Shown: positions 1 to 9,427 of the stretch, in pieces
Numbering within the stretch: the stretch's first letter is position 1
Layout of the letters: each line of letters opens with the position of its first letter
Assembly: GCA_018662005.1 (NCBI GenBank)
Contig: JABJHA010000012.1
Coordinates: 1-64,000, forward strand
From: Rhodospirillaceae bacterium
GTDB taxonomy: Bacteria; Pseudomonadota; Alphaproteobacteria; Rhodospirillales; JABHCV01
Direction: 5' to 3'
Length of the DNA stretch: 64,000 nt
The notes under the pieces: generated by a model
Databases searched by the model: none
Seen by the model: only the letters and a program-made list of their open reading frames with translations
What the model was told of the DNA's origin: nothing
Translations under genes and position numbers: made by a program

Positions 1-1
1 C

Positions 2-130
2 AATGAATTTTGCACCACTATGCTTGGCTTTTTGAAGGAAGACGTTCCCAAAAACTGGGGCGGTTTATGCGACGATGTATCAGATAATTTCCGCATCATA
101 TCGCCCAAGGGGTTTCGGGTTCTGACGTGA
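2..130 (+). CDS. C-terminal end of an unidentified protein (partial)
   Basis: An open frame runs from the window edge to a TGA at 128-130 and gives 42 residues ending in SPKGFRVLT. The start lies outside the window. I do not recognise the family. The frame is open from the first complete codon and its composition (FLKEDVPKNW, a Trp and Gly-rich stretch) looks protein-like, but a 42-residue open frame can also occur by chance. Confidence 0.4.
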   Translation, partial: NEFCTTMLGFLKEDVPKNWGGLCDDVSDNFRIISPKGFRVLT

Positions 131-362
131 ACGGGGTATAACTAAAAATTCCCGTGGATAACCTGTGGATGGTAATGCGCTGCGAAAAAATGCAGCCTCA
201 ATAATGGAAGAAAACTAACTATATCTTGTGTTTATTTTGTAAAAAGCTGGCCAGTTTAGTATGATTTTCAGAATCAGGCGGATTCGCAGGAACACGATGT
301 CAAATGCAGGTGTATTTGTTCGATATTCCCTACAGTAACCCATCCGCTGGAGCCAAATTTTC

Positions 363-683
363 ATGAAGACGGTGCTTGCAGCGGCAATCCTTCTTTCCAT
401 CGTGCCCTGGGATTTTACGGGCATGACAACGGTTTCTGCCGAAGCCGCAACGGATGTCGTTTGCGTTGACCGGGATAAATTTATTGAGCGCCTGAAACGG
501 ACCTACGGCGAACGCCAGGTCTCAAGGGGCATTAATTTCAATGGTGTCATGGTTGAAGTCTTCGCGTCCCGGGAAGGGCATTTCACCATCCTGGCGACCC
601 GGCCCGATGGCGTCAGTTGCCTGATCGCCAGCGGTGATGACTGGCAGGACATACCTCTCTTGAAAGCCGAGATCGGCATTTAA
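363..683 (+). CDS. small secreted protein of unknown function
   Basis: The product is 106 residues with an N-terminal signal peptide: Lys2, a hydrophobic core to about residue 22, then an Ala-rich cleavage region near SAEAATD. The mature part holds two cysteines (in DVVCVD and VSCLIAS), which could form a disulphide in the periplasm. No catalytic motif is visible. ATG at 363 has a GGAG about 11 bases upstream. The gene ends four bases into the 3' end of the convergent oxoprolinase gene. I do not recognise a named family. A periplasmic or secreted location is inferred from the signal peptide only. Confidence 0.65.
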   Translation: MKTVLAAAILLSIVPWDFTGMTTVSAEAATDVVCVDRDKFIERLKRTYGERQVSRGINFNGVMVEVFASREGHFTILATRPDGVSCLIASGDDWQDIPLLKAEIGI

Positions 684-3600
684 TCTTTAACTTTTCCGTA
701 GCCGCCACCACCGGGCGTTTCAATTACGAATACATCACCTATCTCGGCCTCCACTTGGCCGGTTTCCTTCAAAGCAACCTCGCCGCCCTGTGCTCGCTCA
801 AGCCGGTTCACACCGCAAGCGCCAGCTTCGCCGCCAGCCATGCCATAGGGCGGAATACGTCGATGACCCGACAGGATTGCGGCCGTCATCGGTTCAAGGA
901 AACGCAGTCGCCGAATAGTTCCGTCGCCACCCCGGTGGGCACCCTTGCCACCACTGTCCTTGCGAATGGTGAAATCTTCCAACAGCACAGGGAAACGCCA
1001 TTCCAGTATTTCCGGATCGGTCAGGCGCGAATTTGTCATGTGGGTATGAACCGCGTCGGTGCCATCAAAATCAGGCCCCGCCCCAGCGCCCCCGCAAATG
1101 GTTTCGTAATACTGATGGCGGTCGTTGCCGAAAGTCAGGTTATTCATGGTTCCTTGCGCTGCGGCCATAACACCCAACGCCCCGTACAAGGTGTCGACGA
1201 CGGCCTGACTGGTTTCCACATTACCGGCGACGACGGCCGCAGGATAACTGGGTTTAAGCATACAACCGTCAGGGACGATCAACTCGATGGGTTTCAGACA
1301 GCCCTCGTTCATGGGAATGTCATCGTCAACCAGGGTCCGGAAAACATATAGAACGGCGGCCCGGGTGACAGCCAGCGGGGCGTTGAAATTGGTCATCTGC
1401 TGGGCTGACGTTCCGCTAAAATCAACGCACGCACTACGGCCTTTATTATCGATGGAAATAGCCACCTTGATTTCAGCGCCGCTATCCATTTCATAAGTAA
1501 AGGAGCCGTCTTTCATGACATCAAGAACCCGGCGCACGGATTCTTCGGCATTATCCTGAACATGGCCCATATAGGCCTGGACGACGTCCAAACCAAAGTG
1601 CCCGACCATGCGCCCAAGTTCACTGACGCCTTTTTCATTGGCCGCGACCTGGGCCATCAGGTCGGCGATATTCTGATCGGGGTTACGGGCCGGATAAGGA
1701 CCTGAACCCAAAAGATCACGCATTTCCTGTTCCCGGAAACGGCCTTGATCGACCAAAAGAAAGTTGTCGATAAGGACGCCTTCTTCTTCGACGCTGGTGC
1801 TATCGGGTGGCATGGAGCCGGGCGTCACACCACCGATATCGGCATGATGGCCACGCGAGGCGACATAGAACAGGACTTCCTCGCCGTTATCGTCGAACAT
1901 CGGCGTCACCAAGGTGACATCGGGCAGGTGAGTGCCGCCGTTGTAGGGTGCATTGAGCACACAAACATCCCCGGCCTTCATTTCAGCACCGCGCTCACGG
2001 ATCACCGTTGCCACACTTTCTCCCATAGAGCCCAGATGAACCGGCATGTGCGGTGCGTTGGCGACGAGGCCGCCACCTTTATCAAAAAGTGCGCACGAAA
2101 AATCCAGTCGCTCTTTGATATTGACCGAATAGGCCGTATTGGCCAGAACCGCGCCCATCTGTTCGGCGATTGACATAAACAGGTTGTTGAAAATTTCCAA
2201 CATCACCGGGTCGGCACCCTCGCCCTCGCCAAGACCGGTGCCGATGGCATGGGCTGATTTGCGCGGCGTAACGCGACGCAGGATCAACTGACCCCGGGCT
2301 GCCGTTTCGGCGCTCCAGTCGGGTTCGACAATGGTCGTCCCGGTCTTCTCGATGATGATCGCGGGGCCATTGACCTGACTGCCCACTGACATGCTTTCGC
2401 GATCATAAACCGGTGCGGGATGGCTTTCCTGATCACTGACGAAAGCCGTCATTTCCAGTTGTGGCGGTGTGCTGGCTCTGGTTTGCTTATCTTCTGCCGC
2501 CTCGCTTGCTGCCGTCTCGGTGCTGCCGATGGCCTCAACGGAGAGGGTTTCAATTACCAGTGCGCGTCCCGGCATGACAAAACCAAAACGCTGCTTGTGA
2601 AGGGCTTCAAAGGCGGCGGCCATTTCCGCAGCACCCTGATAATCAACCATCAGGGCGGTGTCGGTGCCATCGTAACGAATATGGGCCTTGCGCACGACGC
2701 TTAAGCCATCACGGGCGACGCCCTGGCCTTCAATTTCCCGGACCGCTTCGGCTTCCAGATCGGCGAGAATTTGACTTTGACTGGCAAGACCTTCCTCACT
2801 TAGCGGTGTTTCAGCCGAACGCTCGCGCATCGCCCGCATTTCGGCAAGCCCCATGCCATAGGCGGACAGCACCCCGGCCAGCGGATGAACGAACACCGTG
2901 CTCATACCAAGGGCGTCAGCAACCAGACAGGCATGCTGACCACCGGCCCCGCCAAAGCAATTCAGGGCGTATTCGGTGATGTCATAACCACGTTGCACCG
3001 AAATCTGCTTGATGGCGTTGGCCATATTCTCAATGGCGATCATCAGGAAACCTTCGGCGACCTGTTTGGGTGTTCGCTTGTCGCCAGTCTTTGTTTCAAT
3101 TTCAGCAGCCAGTGCGGCGAAGGCTTCAATGACGGCGTCCAGGTCGAGCGCTTCGTTGGCCTCCGGGCCAAATACATGGGGGAAAAACTTCGGCTGAATT
3201 TTCCCTAACATGACATTGCAGTCGGTAACGGCCAGCGGTCCGCCGCGCCGGTAACTGGCAGGTCCGGGCACCGCACCCGCGCTGTCAGGGCCAACCCGGT
3301 AGCGGGCCCCGTCAAAATGCAAAATGGAGCCACCACCGGCGGCAACCGTATGGATGCTCATCATCGGGGCGCGCATCCGAATACCGGCAACCTGTGTTTC
3401 AAAAGCGCGCTCATAAGCGCCGTCAAAATGCGAGACATCCGTTGAGGTGCCGCCCATATCGAAACCGATGACCTTGCCAAACCCGGCCTCTGCCGCCGTT
3501 CGGACCATGCCGACGACACCGCCTGCGGGGCCTGACAGAATGCTGTCCTTGCCCTGAAACAGCCGGGCGTCGGTCAGGCCACCGTTGGATTGCATGAACA

Positions 3601-4309
3601 TCAGTCGGGTATCGCCCAGATCGGCAGCGACTCTGTCAACATAGCGGCGCAGGATCGGCGACAGATAAGCATCGACGACGGTGGTATCGCCCCTGGAGAC
3701 AAGCTTGATCAGCGGTGAAACCTGGTGAGAGACGGAAACCTGGCTAAAACCGATTGCGCGAGCCATGGCGGCGACCTTCTTTTCATGATCGGCAAACCGG
3801 TAGCCATGCATGAAAACGATGGCGACAGAGCGCAAGCCGTCATCGAAGGCGCGTTGCAGGTCAGCCTTCGCGGACTCCTCATCCAGTGGCATCAGCAGGT
3901 CACCGCTGGCACCCGTTCTTTCATCGACTTCGATAACCCGGGTGTAGAGCATTTCAGGAAGCTGAATATGGCGGTCGAACAGGCGCGGCCGGTTCTGATA
4001 ACCAATCCGCAAGGCGTCCCTGAAGCCTTTTGTAATGACCAGAACCGTCGGCTCGCCCTTACGTTCAAGCAAGGCGTTGGTGGCCACCGTGGTTCCCATC
4101 TTGACCGCCTCGATAGCCGTGCCCGGAATCGGATCCCCGGTCTTCAGGCCCAGCAGATTGCGTATTCCCTCAAGCGCCGCGTCAGGATAGCGTTCGGGGT
4201 TTTCCGACAACAATTTATGGGAAAGGATCGCGCCCTCAGGCGTCCGCCCGACGACGTCCGTAAACGTGCCACCACGATCAATCCAGAACTGCCAGCGATC
4301 CTTCGACAT
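680..4309 (-). CDS. 5-oxoprolinase / hydantoinase A-B fusion protein
   Basis: The 1209-residue protein has the usual length of the fused 5-oxoprolinase family, which cleaves 5-oxo-L-proline (or related hydantoins) to glutamate in an ATP-dependent reaction in the cytoplasm. The N-terminal HyuA half starts with the phosphate-binding motif RGGTFTDVV at about residues 12-20, followed by hydantoinase_A signatures ([19 protein letters not shown]). The HyuB half begins near residue 700 ([12 protein letters not shown]) and ends with the Gly-rich ETPGGGGYG. The ATG follows directly on the stop codon of the upstream gene 4310-5221, so the two are probably co-transcribed. The exact substrate cannot be told from sequence: N-methylhydantoinase and acetophenone carboxylase relatives share the fold. 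Confidence 0.9.
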   Translation of the reverse strand: MSKDRWQFWIDRGGTFTDVVGRTPEGAILSHKLLSENPERYPDAALEGIRNLLGLKTGDPIPGTAIEAVKMGTTVATNALLERKGEPTVLVITKGFRDALRIGYQNRPRLFDRHIQLPEMLYTRVIEVDERTGASGDLLMPLDEESAKADLQRAFDDGLRSVAIVFMHGYRFADHEKKVAAMARAIGFSQVSVSHQVSPLIKLVSRGDTTVVDAYLSPILRRYVDRVAADLGDTRLMFMQSNGGLTDARLFQGKDSILSGPAGGVVGMVRTAAEAGFGKVIGFDMGGTSTDVSHFDGAYERAFETQVAGIRMRAPMMSIHTVAAGGGSILHFDGARYRVGPDSAGAVPGPASYRRGGPLAVTDCNVMLGKIQPKFFPHVFGPEANEALDLDAVIEAFAALAAEIETKTGDKRTPKQVAEGFLMIAIENMANAIKQISVQRGYDITEYALNCFGGAGGQHACLVADALGMSTVFVHPLAGVLSAYGMGLAEMRAMRERSAETPLSEEGLASQSQILADLEAEAVREIEGQGVARDGLSVVRKAHIRYDGTDTALMVDYQGAAEMAAAFEALHKQRFGFVMPGRALVIETLSVEAIGSTETAASEAAEDKQTRASTPPQLEMTAFVSDQESHPAPVYDRESMSVGSQVNGPAIIIEKTGTTIVEPDWSAETAARGQLILRRVTPRKSAHAIGTGLGEGEGADPVMLEIFNNLFMSIAEQMGAVLANTAYSVNIKERLDFSCALFDKGGGLVANAPHMPVHLGSMGESVATVIRERGAEMKAGDVCVLNAPYNGGTHLPDVTLVTPMFDDNGEEVLFYVASRGHHADIGGVTPGSMPPDSTSVEEEGVLIDNFLLVDQGRFREQEMRDLLGSGPYPARNPDQNIADLMAQVAANEKGVSELGRMVGHFGLDVVQAYMGHVQDNAEESVRRVLDVMKDGSFTYEMDSGAEIKVAISIDNKGRSACVDFSGTSAQQMTNFNAPLAVTRAAVLYVFRTLVDDDIPMNEGCLKPIELIVPDGCMLKPSYPAAVVAGNVETSQAVVDTLYGALGVMAAAQGTMNNLTFGNDRHQYYETICGGAGAGPDFDGTDAVHTHMTNSRLTDPEILEWRFPVLLEDFTIRKDSGGKGAHRGGDGTIRRLRFLEPMTAAILSGHRRIPPYGMAGGEAGACGVNRLERAQGGEVALKETGQVEAEIGDVFVIETPGGGGYGKVKD

Positions 4310-5221
4310 TTAATTGATGCTGCTGACGGCGATGCGCTTGATGATGTAATCGCCGCCCCGGTTGGAGATGGCGATGCCCTGGAAGGGGTCGCTGAAACTG
4401 CGATCTGTGCTCGTCAGGACAACTTTACCGTCGATGGAAACGCTCATCATGGCGCTACTGTCGCGGCTCCACAGGATGGTATGGGATTTTTGATCTTCCA
4501 GCGGCACCAGGCTTGTCGCCTGTTTGACGACGCTGGAACCGCGCGCGGAAACCCTGTGCAAGGCCAGCGCCCCGCCCGGCGCATAGGACAACCGGTATCC
4601 GGAGTTGGTATCTGTGCCCTGAAACGGGCCAATATCAAAACGGCCCTGGGGCTGCCAGGAACTCAGCTCGAACTCGATGGCGAAGGCGTTGGCGATGGCG
4701 GCGATGCTGTGAATGGTCGCGACTTGTGGTTTAGCCGCGGCGCTTTGGGTCGGTTCGCTCTTGCTTTTCGTCGCCTGTTTCAGGACAGCCCCGAAGATGG
4801 CGATGGCCAAATCCTTGCTGCTGGCCTTCTTTTCCTGTTCCGGGGCTGCCGTTGCTCCGGGCGTGATGGCGCTGCGCAAACCCCAGTCTTTTTCAATCCA
4901 GAAACGCCCTTCGCTGACGTTCCACACAGGATTGCTGTTGAAGTCACCATCGCTGAAGTCATCGCTGAGGACCGAAACATTTTGAGGGGCGACATTCTGC
5001 GGAACCGCAAAACCACTGGTCAGGGCGCGCAGATCGCGCAGGAAAACCGGATCGGCGGCGCGTGATTTCTCGGCTTCGTCAATAAGGGCGTTGAGCTTAT
5101 CGACAAGCTCTTTGGTTGTTCCGCCGCCGCCATCGGGATTGGACCACGTCGAATATTTCTGCTCGGCGGCGACCGGCAGACTTAAAAAGACAAAGGCGCT
5201 AAAGATAAGGATAAAACGCAT
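4310..5221 (-). CDS. secreted protein with LamG/concanavalin-like domain
   Basis: 303 residues beginning with a clear signal peptide (MRFILIFSAFVFLSLPVAA, cleavage near residue 19). From about residue 88 (DDFSDGDF, then PVWNVSEGRFWIEKDWGLRS) the pattern of a beta-sandwich of the LamG/3-keto-disaccharide hydrolase type appears: FSDG..W.V..G.W, later alternating hydrophobic strands and a C-terminal YIIKRIAVSSI strand. This suggests a periplasmic or surface-exposed carbohydrate- or ligand-binding protein. The function is not known. It is the first gene of a two-gene unit with the oxoprolinase, whose ATG abuts its TAA without a gap. Confidence 0.7.
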   Translation of the reverse strand: MRFILIFSAFVFLSLPVAAEQKYSTWSNPDGGGGTTKELVDKLNALIDEAEKSRAADPVFLRDLRALTSGFAVPQNVAPQNVSVLSDDFSDGDFNSNPVWNVSEGRFWIEKDWGLRSAITPGATAAPEQEKKASSKDLAIAIFGAVLKQATKSKSEPTQSAAAKPQVATIHSIAAIANAFAIEFELSSWQPQGRFDIGPFQGTDTNSGYRLSYAPGGALALHRVSARGSSVVKQATSLVPLEDQKSHTILWSRDSSAMMSVSIDGKVVLTSTDRSFSDPFQGIAISNRGGDYIIKRIAVSSIN

Positions 5222-5284
5222 GACGTAACCTAAAATGACCCCGGACAGTTGATGTTGGGAAGCCTAACACCTACCTTATTGGCT

Positions 5285-6022
5285 ATGAAAGTCCTTATGT
5301 TAATGCTCTCGGTCGTGGTCGCCGCCCTCTCGCTGGTCTGGATAAAAACGTCCTTGGCCCATGGAAGCGGTGGCGACTGGCGCACGGCGAGCCGGGAATC
5401 AGCCGGTATTGCGCCTGATCCCGCCGAAACCCGAGAGGCTGTCGTTCAGGTCTACGCCGCCCGCGCCTGGAGCTGGCGCGGCTTTTTCGGCGTCCATACC
5501 TGGATTTCCGTCAAGCCCACGGATGCCTCAGCGTTCAATGTTTACGAAGTCATCGGCTGGCGCAGCTACCGGGGTTTGCCGGTGGTCTCAATTTCCAACC
5601 GCCCGGCTGATGGTCGCTGGTTCGGGGCGACTCCGCAACTGCTTGCCGATATCCGTGGGGCGGGTGTTGATGATGTCATTGAGCGCATCGACGCGGCGGC
5701 AAAAACTTACCCCTATCCCAATCAATACCGGGTTTGGCCAGGTCCCAATTCCAATACCTTTACCGCCTACGTCGCGCGCGCCATCCCTGAACTGAAACTG
5801 GACTTGCCGCCAACGGCCATTGGCAAGGATTATCTGACAGAAAGCGGCTTCCTTGCCCCTGCCCCCAGCGGCACCGGTTATCAGTTTTCCCTGTTTGGGC
5901 TACTGGGCGTTCTTGCCGGAACCGAGGAAGGGCTGGAAATAAATGTGCTGGGGCTGACCTTCGGCATTGACCCTGCCGACCTGGCCATCAAACTGCCAGC
6001 CATCGGCCGCGTTGCGCCTTAA
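5285..6022 (+). CDS. DUF3750 domain-containing exported protein
   Basis: The product has an N-terminal hydrophobic segment (MKVLMLMLSVVVAALSLVW) followed by a DUF3750-type body with VQVYAARAWSWRGFFGVHTWISVKP, then YEVIGWRSYRG and YRVWPGPNSNTF, which are typical of that family. The family is widespread in Proteobacteria, with unknown function and probable periplasmic location. I chose ATG 5285 because it starts directly before the signal-like segment. ATG 5252 is an in-frame alternative 11 codons upstream. The stop codon touches the stop codon of livF, so the two converge with no spacer. Confidence 0.75.
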   Translation: MKVLMLMLSVVVAALSLVWIKTSLAHGSGGDWRTASRESAGIAPDPAETREAVVQVYAARAWSWRGFFGVHTWISVKPTDASAFNVYEVIGWRSYRGLPVVSISNRPADGRWFGATPQLLADIRGAGVDDVIERIDAAAKTYPYPNQYRVWPGPNSNTFTAYVARAIPELKLDLPPTAIGKDYLTESGFLAPAPSGTGYQFSLFGLLGVLAGTEEGLEINVLGLTFGIDPADLAIKLPAIGRVAP

Positions 6023-6742
6023 CTAAACCCCCAGATGCTGAACATGAATGTCGGGATTGGCCGCAAGTTCATCCGAACTGCCGCTGAAAACGGCCTTGCC
6101 CTTAACCAAAATCAGGCACTTGTCAGAGACCGATAAAAGCGCGTCGACGTCCTTATCGACAAGGATTGTGGCGATACCGGTTTCCTTGATACGACGAACC
6201 ACCGCCCAGATTTCCTTGCGGATAAGCGGTGCCAGGCCCTCTGTCGCTTCGTCAAGCACCAGCAAGTCCGGGTTGGTCATCAGGGCCCGACCGATGGCAA
6301 GCATCTGCTGTTCGCCGCCCGAAAGATGATTACCCATATTGCTTAAGCGTTCGGCAAGGCGCGGGAATGTTTCAAGCACCCGCTCCAGAGTCCAGCCGGT
6401 GGAGCCGTCACGACCCGGTCTGGCAGTCATCAGCAGGTTTTCCTCGACACTCAGATTGGCGAAAATTTCCCTTCCCTCGGGCACCAGCCCCAATCCCTGA
6501 CGAGCGATAACATGGGGGGCGCTGCTGGTGACCACGTTGCCAAACACCCGGACTTCACCTTTGCTGGCAGGGGTCAGGCCAAAGATCGAACGGATGGTCG
6601 TCGTCTTGCCCATGCCGTTGCGACCCATCAGGCTCAAACATTCGCCGCGGGCGACAGAAAAATCGACGCCGTGCAGAATATGACTGGCCCCGTAATGGGT
6701 GTGCAGGTCGCTGACTTCAAGAATCGGGGCGTCGGCTTTCAT
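6023..6742 (-). CDS. livF: branched-chain amino acid-type ABC transporter ATP-binding protein LivF
   Basis: 239 residues with a complete ABC ATPase: Walker A GRNGMGKT at residues 40-47, signature LSGGEQQML near 140, and Walker B LLVLDEATEG near 160. The size and the Asn-Gly-Met Walker A are characteristic of LivF. It is the last gene of the box operon and overlaps livG by four bases (ATGA), which implies translational coupling. Together with livG, livM, livH and the binding protein it would energise import of an aromatic acid, probably benzoate, given its place downstream of box and ligase genes. The substrate is inferred from context, not from sequence. Confidence 0.9.
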   Translation of the reverse strand: MKADAPILEVSDLHTHYGASHILHGVDFSVARGECLSLMGRNGMGKTTTIRSIFGLTPASKGEVRVFGNVVTSSAPHVIARQGLGLVPEGREIFANLSVEENLLMTARPGRDGSTGWTLERVLETFPRLAERLSNMGNHLSGGEQQMLAIGRALMTNPDLLVLDEATEGLAPLIRKEIWAVVRRIKETGIATILVDKDVDALLSVSDKCLILVKGKAVFSGSSDELAANPDIHVQHLGV

Positions 6743-7500
6743 GGCGCTTCCTCCTCTCCGGTTCCCAGATAGGCATCCTGAACCTGGCTGTTGGCGCGAA
6801 TTTCCGAAGGGGTACCGGTAGCCAGAACCTTGCCGTTAACCATCACCGTCAGCACATCGGCAACGGCGAACACCGCGTCCATATCGTGCTCAATCAGAAT
6901 AACCGTATGCTCCTCGGCCAGTCGCTTGATCAACGCCACCACTTGTCGGGATTCATCGGTTCCCATCCCGGCCAGCGGCTCATCAAGTAACAGCAGTTCG
7001 GGTTCTGTCGCCAACATCATGCCGATTTCAAGCTGGCGTTGTTCGCCGTAACTCATGGCCGAAGCAACCGTGTCTATACGCTCCGTCAAACCACACAGGT
7101 CAAGGGCCCGTTCGGCCCGTGCCCTGACCTCATTGTAAGTCTTGGCGGCCTTAAAAAAGCGCATGGATGTGCTCATCCGCGACTGCGCCCCAAGCCAGCA
7201 ATTTTGCAGGCAGGTGAAGTCAGGGAAAATATTTGTCTTCTGGTAACTGCGCCCGATGCCCAGTTGGGATATGGCAAAGGCCTTCTTTGGCGTCAGGTCG
7301 TGTTCCTTGAAGGTGATGGCGCCGCCCGTTGGCGGCAAATCACCGGACAGCAAGTTGATCAACGTCGTTTTTCCCGCCCCGTTGGGGCCGATGATGGCGT
7401 GCACCTTTGCCACCTCAAAATCGATGCTGACATCATCAACGGCGACCAGGCCACCAAAGCTTTTTGTTAAAGCGCGGGTTGAAAGGAGCGGCTGGCTCAT
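6739..7500 (-). CDS. livG: branched-chain amino acid-type ABC transporter ATP-binding protein LivG
   Basis: 253 residues with Walker A GPNGAGKT near residue 37, signature MSYGEQRQLE near 155, Walker B LLLLDEPLAG, and the LivG-type C-terminal region ending in DAYLGTGEE. It is the second ATPase of the five-part uptake system. The ATG overlaps the end of livM by four bases and its end overlaps livF by four bases. In Azoarcus and Rhodopseudomonas, Liv-type transporters in benzoate clusters are thought to import benzoate or related acids, and I assign the same tentative role here. Confidence 0.9.
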   Translation of the reverse strand: MSQPLLSTRALTKSFGGLVAVDDVSIDFEVAKVHAIIGPNGAGKTTLINLLSGDLPPTGGAITFKEHDLTPKKAFAISQLGIGRSYQKTNIFPDFTCLQNCWLGAQSRMSTSMRFFKAAKTYNEVRARAERALDLCGLTERIDTVASAMSYGEQRQLEIGMMLATEPELLLLDEPLAGMGTDESRQVVALIKRLAEEHTVILIEHDMDAVFAVADVLTVMVNGKVLATGTPSEIRANSQVQDAYLGTGEEEAP

Positions 7501-8462
7501 GGCGCGTCCCCCTTGCTGCGTCGCAACTGGGCGACCAGGCCGGCGATGCCGTTAGGCAGGAACAGCACCACGGCAATGACGAAAGCGCCCATCAACAACA
7601 ACCAGTGATCGCTCCACAGTTCCTGGAAGTAATCCTGCAGGAAGCCCATAGCGAAAGCCCCCAGCACCGGCCCGTACAGGGTTCCCATACCACCCAGGAT
7701 GACGATCATCATGGCAATCCCTGATTCATGCCAACCCAGATGGGCCGGGCTCATGATGCCGCCGTGACTGGCCTCAAGAAACCCCGCGAAACCGGCAAGC
7801 GTTCCGGCAATGACAAAGCTGACCAATTTGTATTTGCGGGTGTTGAAGCCAAGCGCCAGGGTTCGCGCCTCGTTCGCCTGAATGCCCCTGATCACCTGGC
7901 CAAATGGCGCCTTGAGGATATTGGACAACAACAGATAGGAAATGACCAGACTGACCAGAACAAAATAATAAAACGTATTGTGATTGCTTAAGTCGAGAAG
8001 CTGGAAATCGCCAATGGCGACGCTCGGCTTGAAGAAGATAAAGATTCCGTCCGATCCGCCCAGGTCCTGATTTTCATTGAAGTAGTAGTAGAACATCTGG
8101 GCGAAAGCGAGGGTGATCATAATGAAATAAATGCCCGATGTCCTGACCGAAAACCAACCGATAACCAGCGCCGCAAGGGCCGTGCCCGCAAGGCAGAACG
8201 GCAAGGCGATCCAGATGCTGACCGGGCCGTATTCAGGGGTGAGGATAGCCAGCAGATAACCCGACAGTCCGAAAAAGGCGGCATGGCCGAAGCTGACAAG
8301 TCCGGTAAAGCCGATCAACAGATCCAGGCTCATGGCGAAGATACCCATGATCATCAGGCGGATGACCAGACCCTGATAGAATTCCTCGCCAATCAGCGGA
8401 AAAGCCGCAAGGGCGGCCAGTGCCATAAGCAGGAAAATCAGTAAGGGGCGCGAGTGGGTCAT
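7497..8462 (-). CDS. livM: branched-chain amino acid-type ABC transporter permease LivM
   Basis: About 321 residues, very hydrophobic with eight to ten predicted transmembrane segments, and the LivM signature LIGFTGLVSFGHAAFFGLSG near residue 50 and SGIAMMIVILGGMGTLYGP near 250. I set the start at ATG 8462, one base after the livH stop codon; a further upstream TTG in the same frame lies inside livH and is unlikely. The end overlaps livG by four bases. It forms the inner-membrane channel with LivH. Confidence 0.9.
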   Translation of the reverse strand: MTHSRPLLIFLLMALAALAAFPLIGEEFYQGLVIRLMIMGIFAMSLDLLIGFTGLVSFGHAAFFGLSGYLLAILTPEYGPVSIWIALPFCLAGTALAALVIGWFSVRTSGIYFIMITLAFAQMFYYYFNENQDLGGSDGIFIFFKPSVAIGDFQLLDLSNHNTFYYFVLVSLVISYLLLSNILKAPFGQVIRGIQANEARTLALGFNTRKYKLVSFVIAGTLAGFAGFLEASHGGIMSPAHLGWHESGIAMMIVILGGMGTLYGPVLGAFAMGFLQDYFQELWSDHWLLLMGAFVIAVVLFLPNGIAGLVAQLRRSKGDAP

Positions 8463-8463
8463 C

Positions 8464-9330
8464 TCAGGTGGCTCTGCCAAAAAGGCCCTGTGGCCGCCAC
8501 AACAAAACCAGCGCCATCAGGGCGTAAATCACCATGGATGAAAATTCCGGCACCAGTACCTTACCAAAGGTATCGGCCAGGCCGACCAGCATGGCCCCGA
8601 CGAAGGCACCCTTTACCGAACCAATGCCGCCAATGACGATAACAACGAATGAAATAATGAGAATGTAATTTCCCATGCCCGGATAAACCGAGCTGAGCGG
8701 CGCGTCGATCATGCCCGAAAATCCGGCCAGCGCCGCACCCAGACTGAACACAACGGCGAAAACACGACTGATGTTGATTCCCAGCGCCTGCGCCATTTCC
8801 CGATTGCTGGCCCCGGCCCTGATCATCATGCCCAGCTTGGTCTTGCCGATAACCACATACATACCGGCGGCGACAACCATACAAACCAACGAAACAAACA
8901 GCCTGTAGACCGGGTATTCCTGATTGCCCATGGGAATGGAACCGGACAGGACTTCCGGGATCGGCACGCTGTAGAAATCACTTCCCCACAGGATTTTCTG
9001 CATTTCATTGAGGATCAAAATCAGGCCGTAAGTCATCAACACCTGATAAAGGTGATCACGTTTGTAGAGGACGGAAATCGCCAGCCGTTCGATTGCGTAT
9101 CCGAAAACAAACATGATCGGGATTCCGGCCATAATGGCGATCAACAACGAGTCCGTAATGCCGAACAGCCAGAAACAGATGTAGGCGCCGATCATATAAA
9201 ACGCGCCGTGGGCAAGATTGATAATGCCCATGATGCCAAAAATCAGAGTCAGGCCACTGGCGACGAGAAAAAGGGTAAATCCGTACTGGACCCCGTTTAA
9301 AACCTGAATAAGAAAAGTGACAAAATCCAT
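8464..9330 (-). CDS. livH: branched-chain amino acid-type ABC transporter permease LivH
   Basis: 288 residues with the LivH family pattern: N-terminal FLIQVLNGVQYGFTLFLVAS, GIMGIINLAHGAFYMIGAY, and the conserved loop ASNREMAQALGINISRVFAVVF followed by GIGSVKGAFVGA. Eight or so transmembrane segments are visible. It is the first transporter gene after the binding protein, separated from it by 97 bp that contain an intrinsic terminator. This gene and the three downstream are therefore likely expressed at a lower level than the binding protein. Confidence 0.9.
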   Translation of the reverse strand: MDFVTFLIQVLNGVQYGFTLFLVASGLTLIFGIMGIINLAHGAFYMIGAYICFWLFGITDSLLIAIMAGIPIMFVFGYAIERLAISVLYKRDHLYQVLMTYGLILILNEMQKILWGSDFYSVPIPEVLSGSIPMGNQEYPVYRLFVSLVCMVVAAGMYVVIGKTKLGMMIRAGASNREMAQALGINISRVFAVVFSLGAALAGFSGMIDAPLSSVYPGMGNYILIISFVVIVIGGIGSVKGAFVGAMLVGLADTFGKVLVPEFSSMVIYALMALVLLWRPQGLFGRAT

Positions 9331-9356
9331 CGTATCAGCGTGTTCAGTTTATTAAG

Positions 9357-9404
9357 AAAAAAAGAACCCCGGGCCCAGTCATAACAGACCGCGCACCGGG
9401 GTTC
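9357..9404 (-). terminator. intrinsic terminator/attenuator between binding protein and livH
   Basis: On the minus strand a perfect 9-bp stem (GAACCCCGG at 9404-9396 pairing with 9372-9364) is followed immediately by seven T residues (9363-9357). This is a textbook Rho-independent terminator, placed within the operon 24 bases downstream of the binding-protein stop codon. Partial read-through would give many copies of the periplasmic protein per membrane complex. A smaller stem (GCCTG/CAGGC, 9405-9421) sits just before it. Confidence 0.8.
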
Positions 9405-9427
9405 GCCTGTTTTTTCAGGCAAGGTCC

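Noticed and set aside
153-172. Two DnaA-box-like words (CGTGGATAA and TGTGGATGG)
   Set aside because: Only two imperfect copies, no AT-rich unwinding region or replication genes; no ground to call an origin.
215-424. Minus-strand open frame of 69 codons
   Set aside because: Overlaps the start of the secreted protein gene, no ribosome site or similarity seen.
3725-5065. Plus-strand open frame of 446 codons
   Set aside because: It lies antisense to the oxoprolinase and the LamG-like gene, both well supported, and has no recognisable motif.
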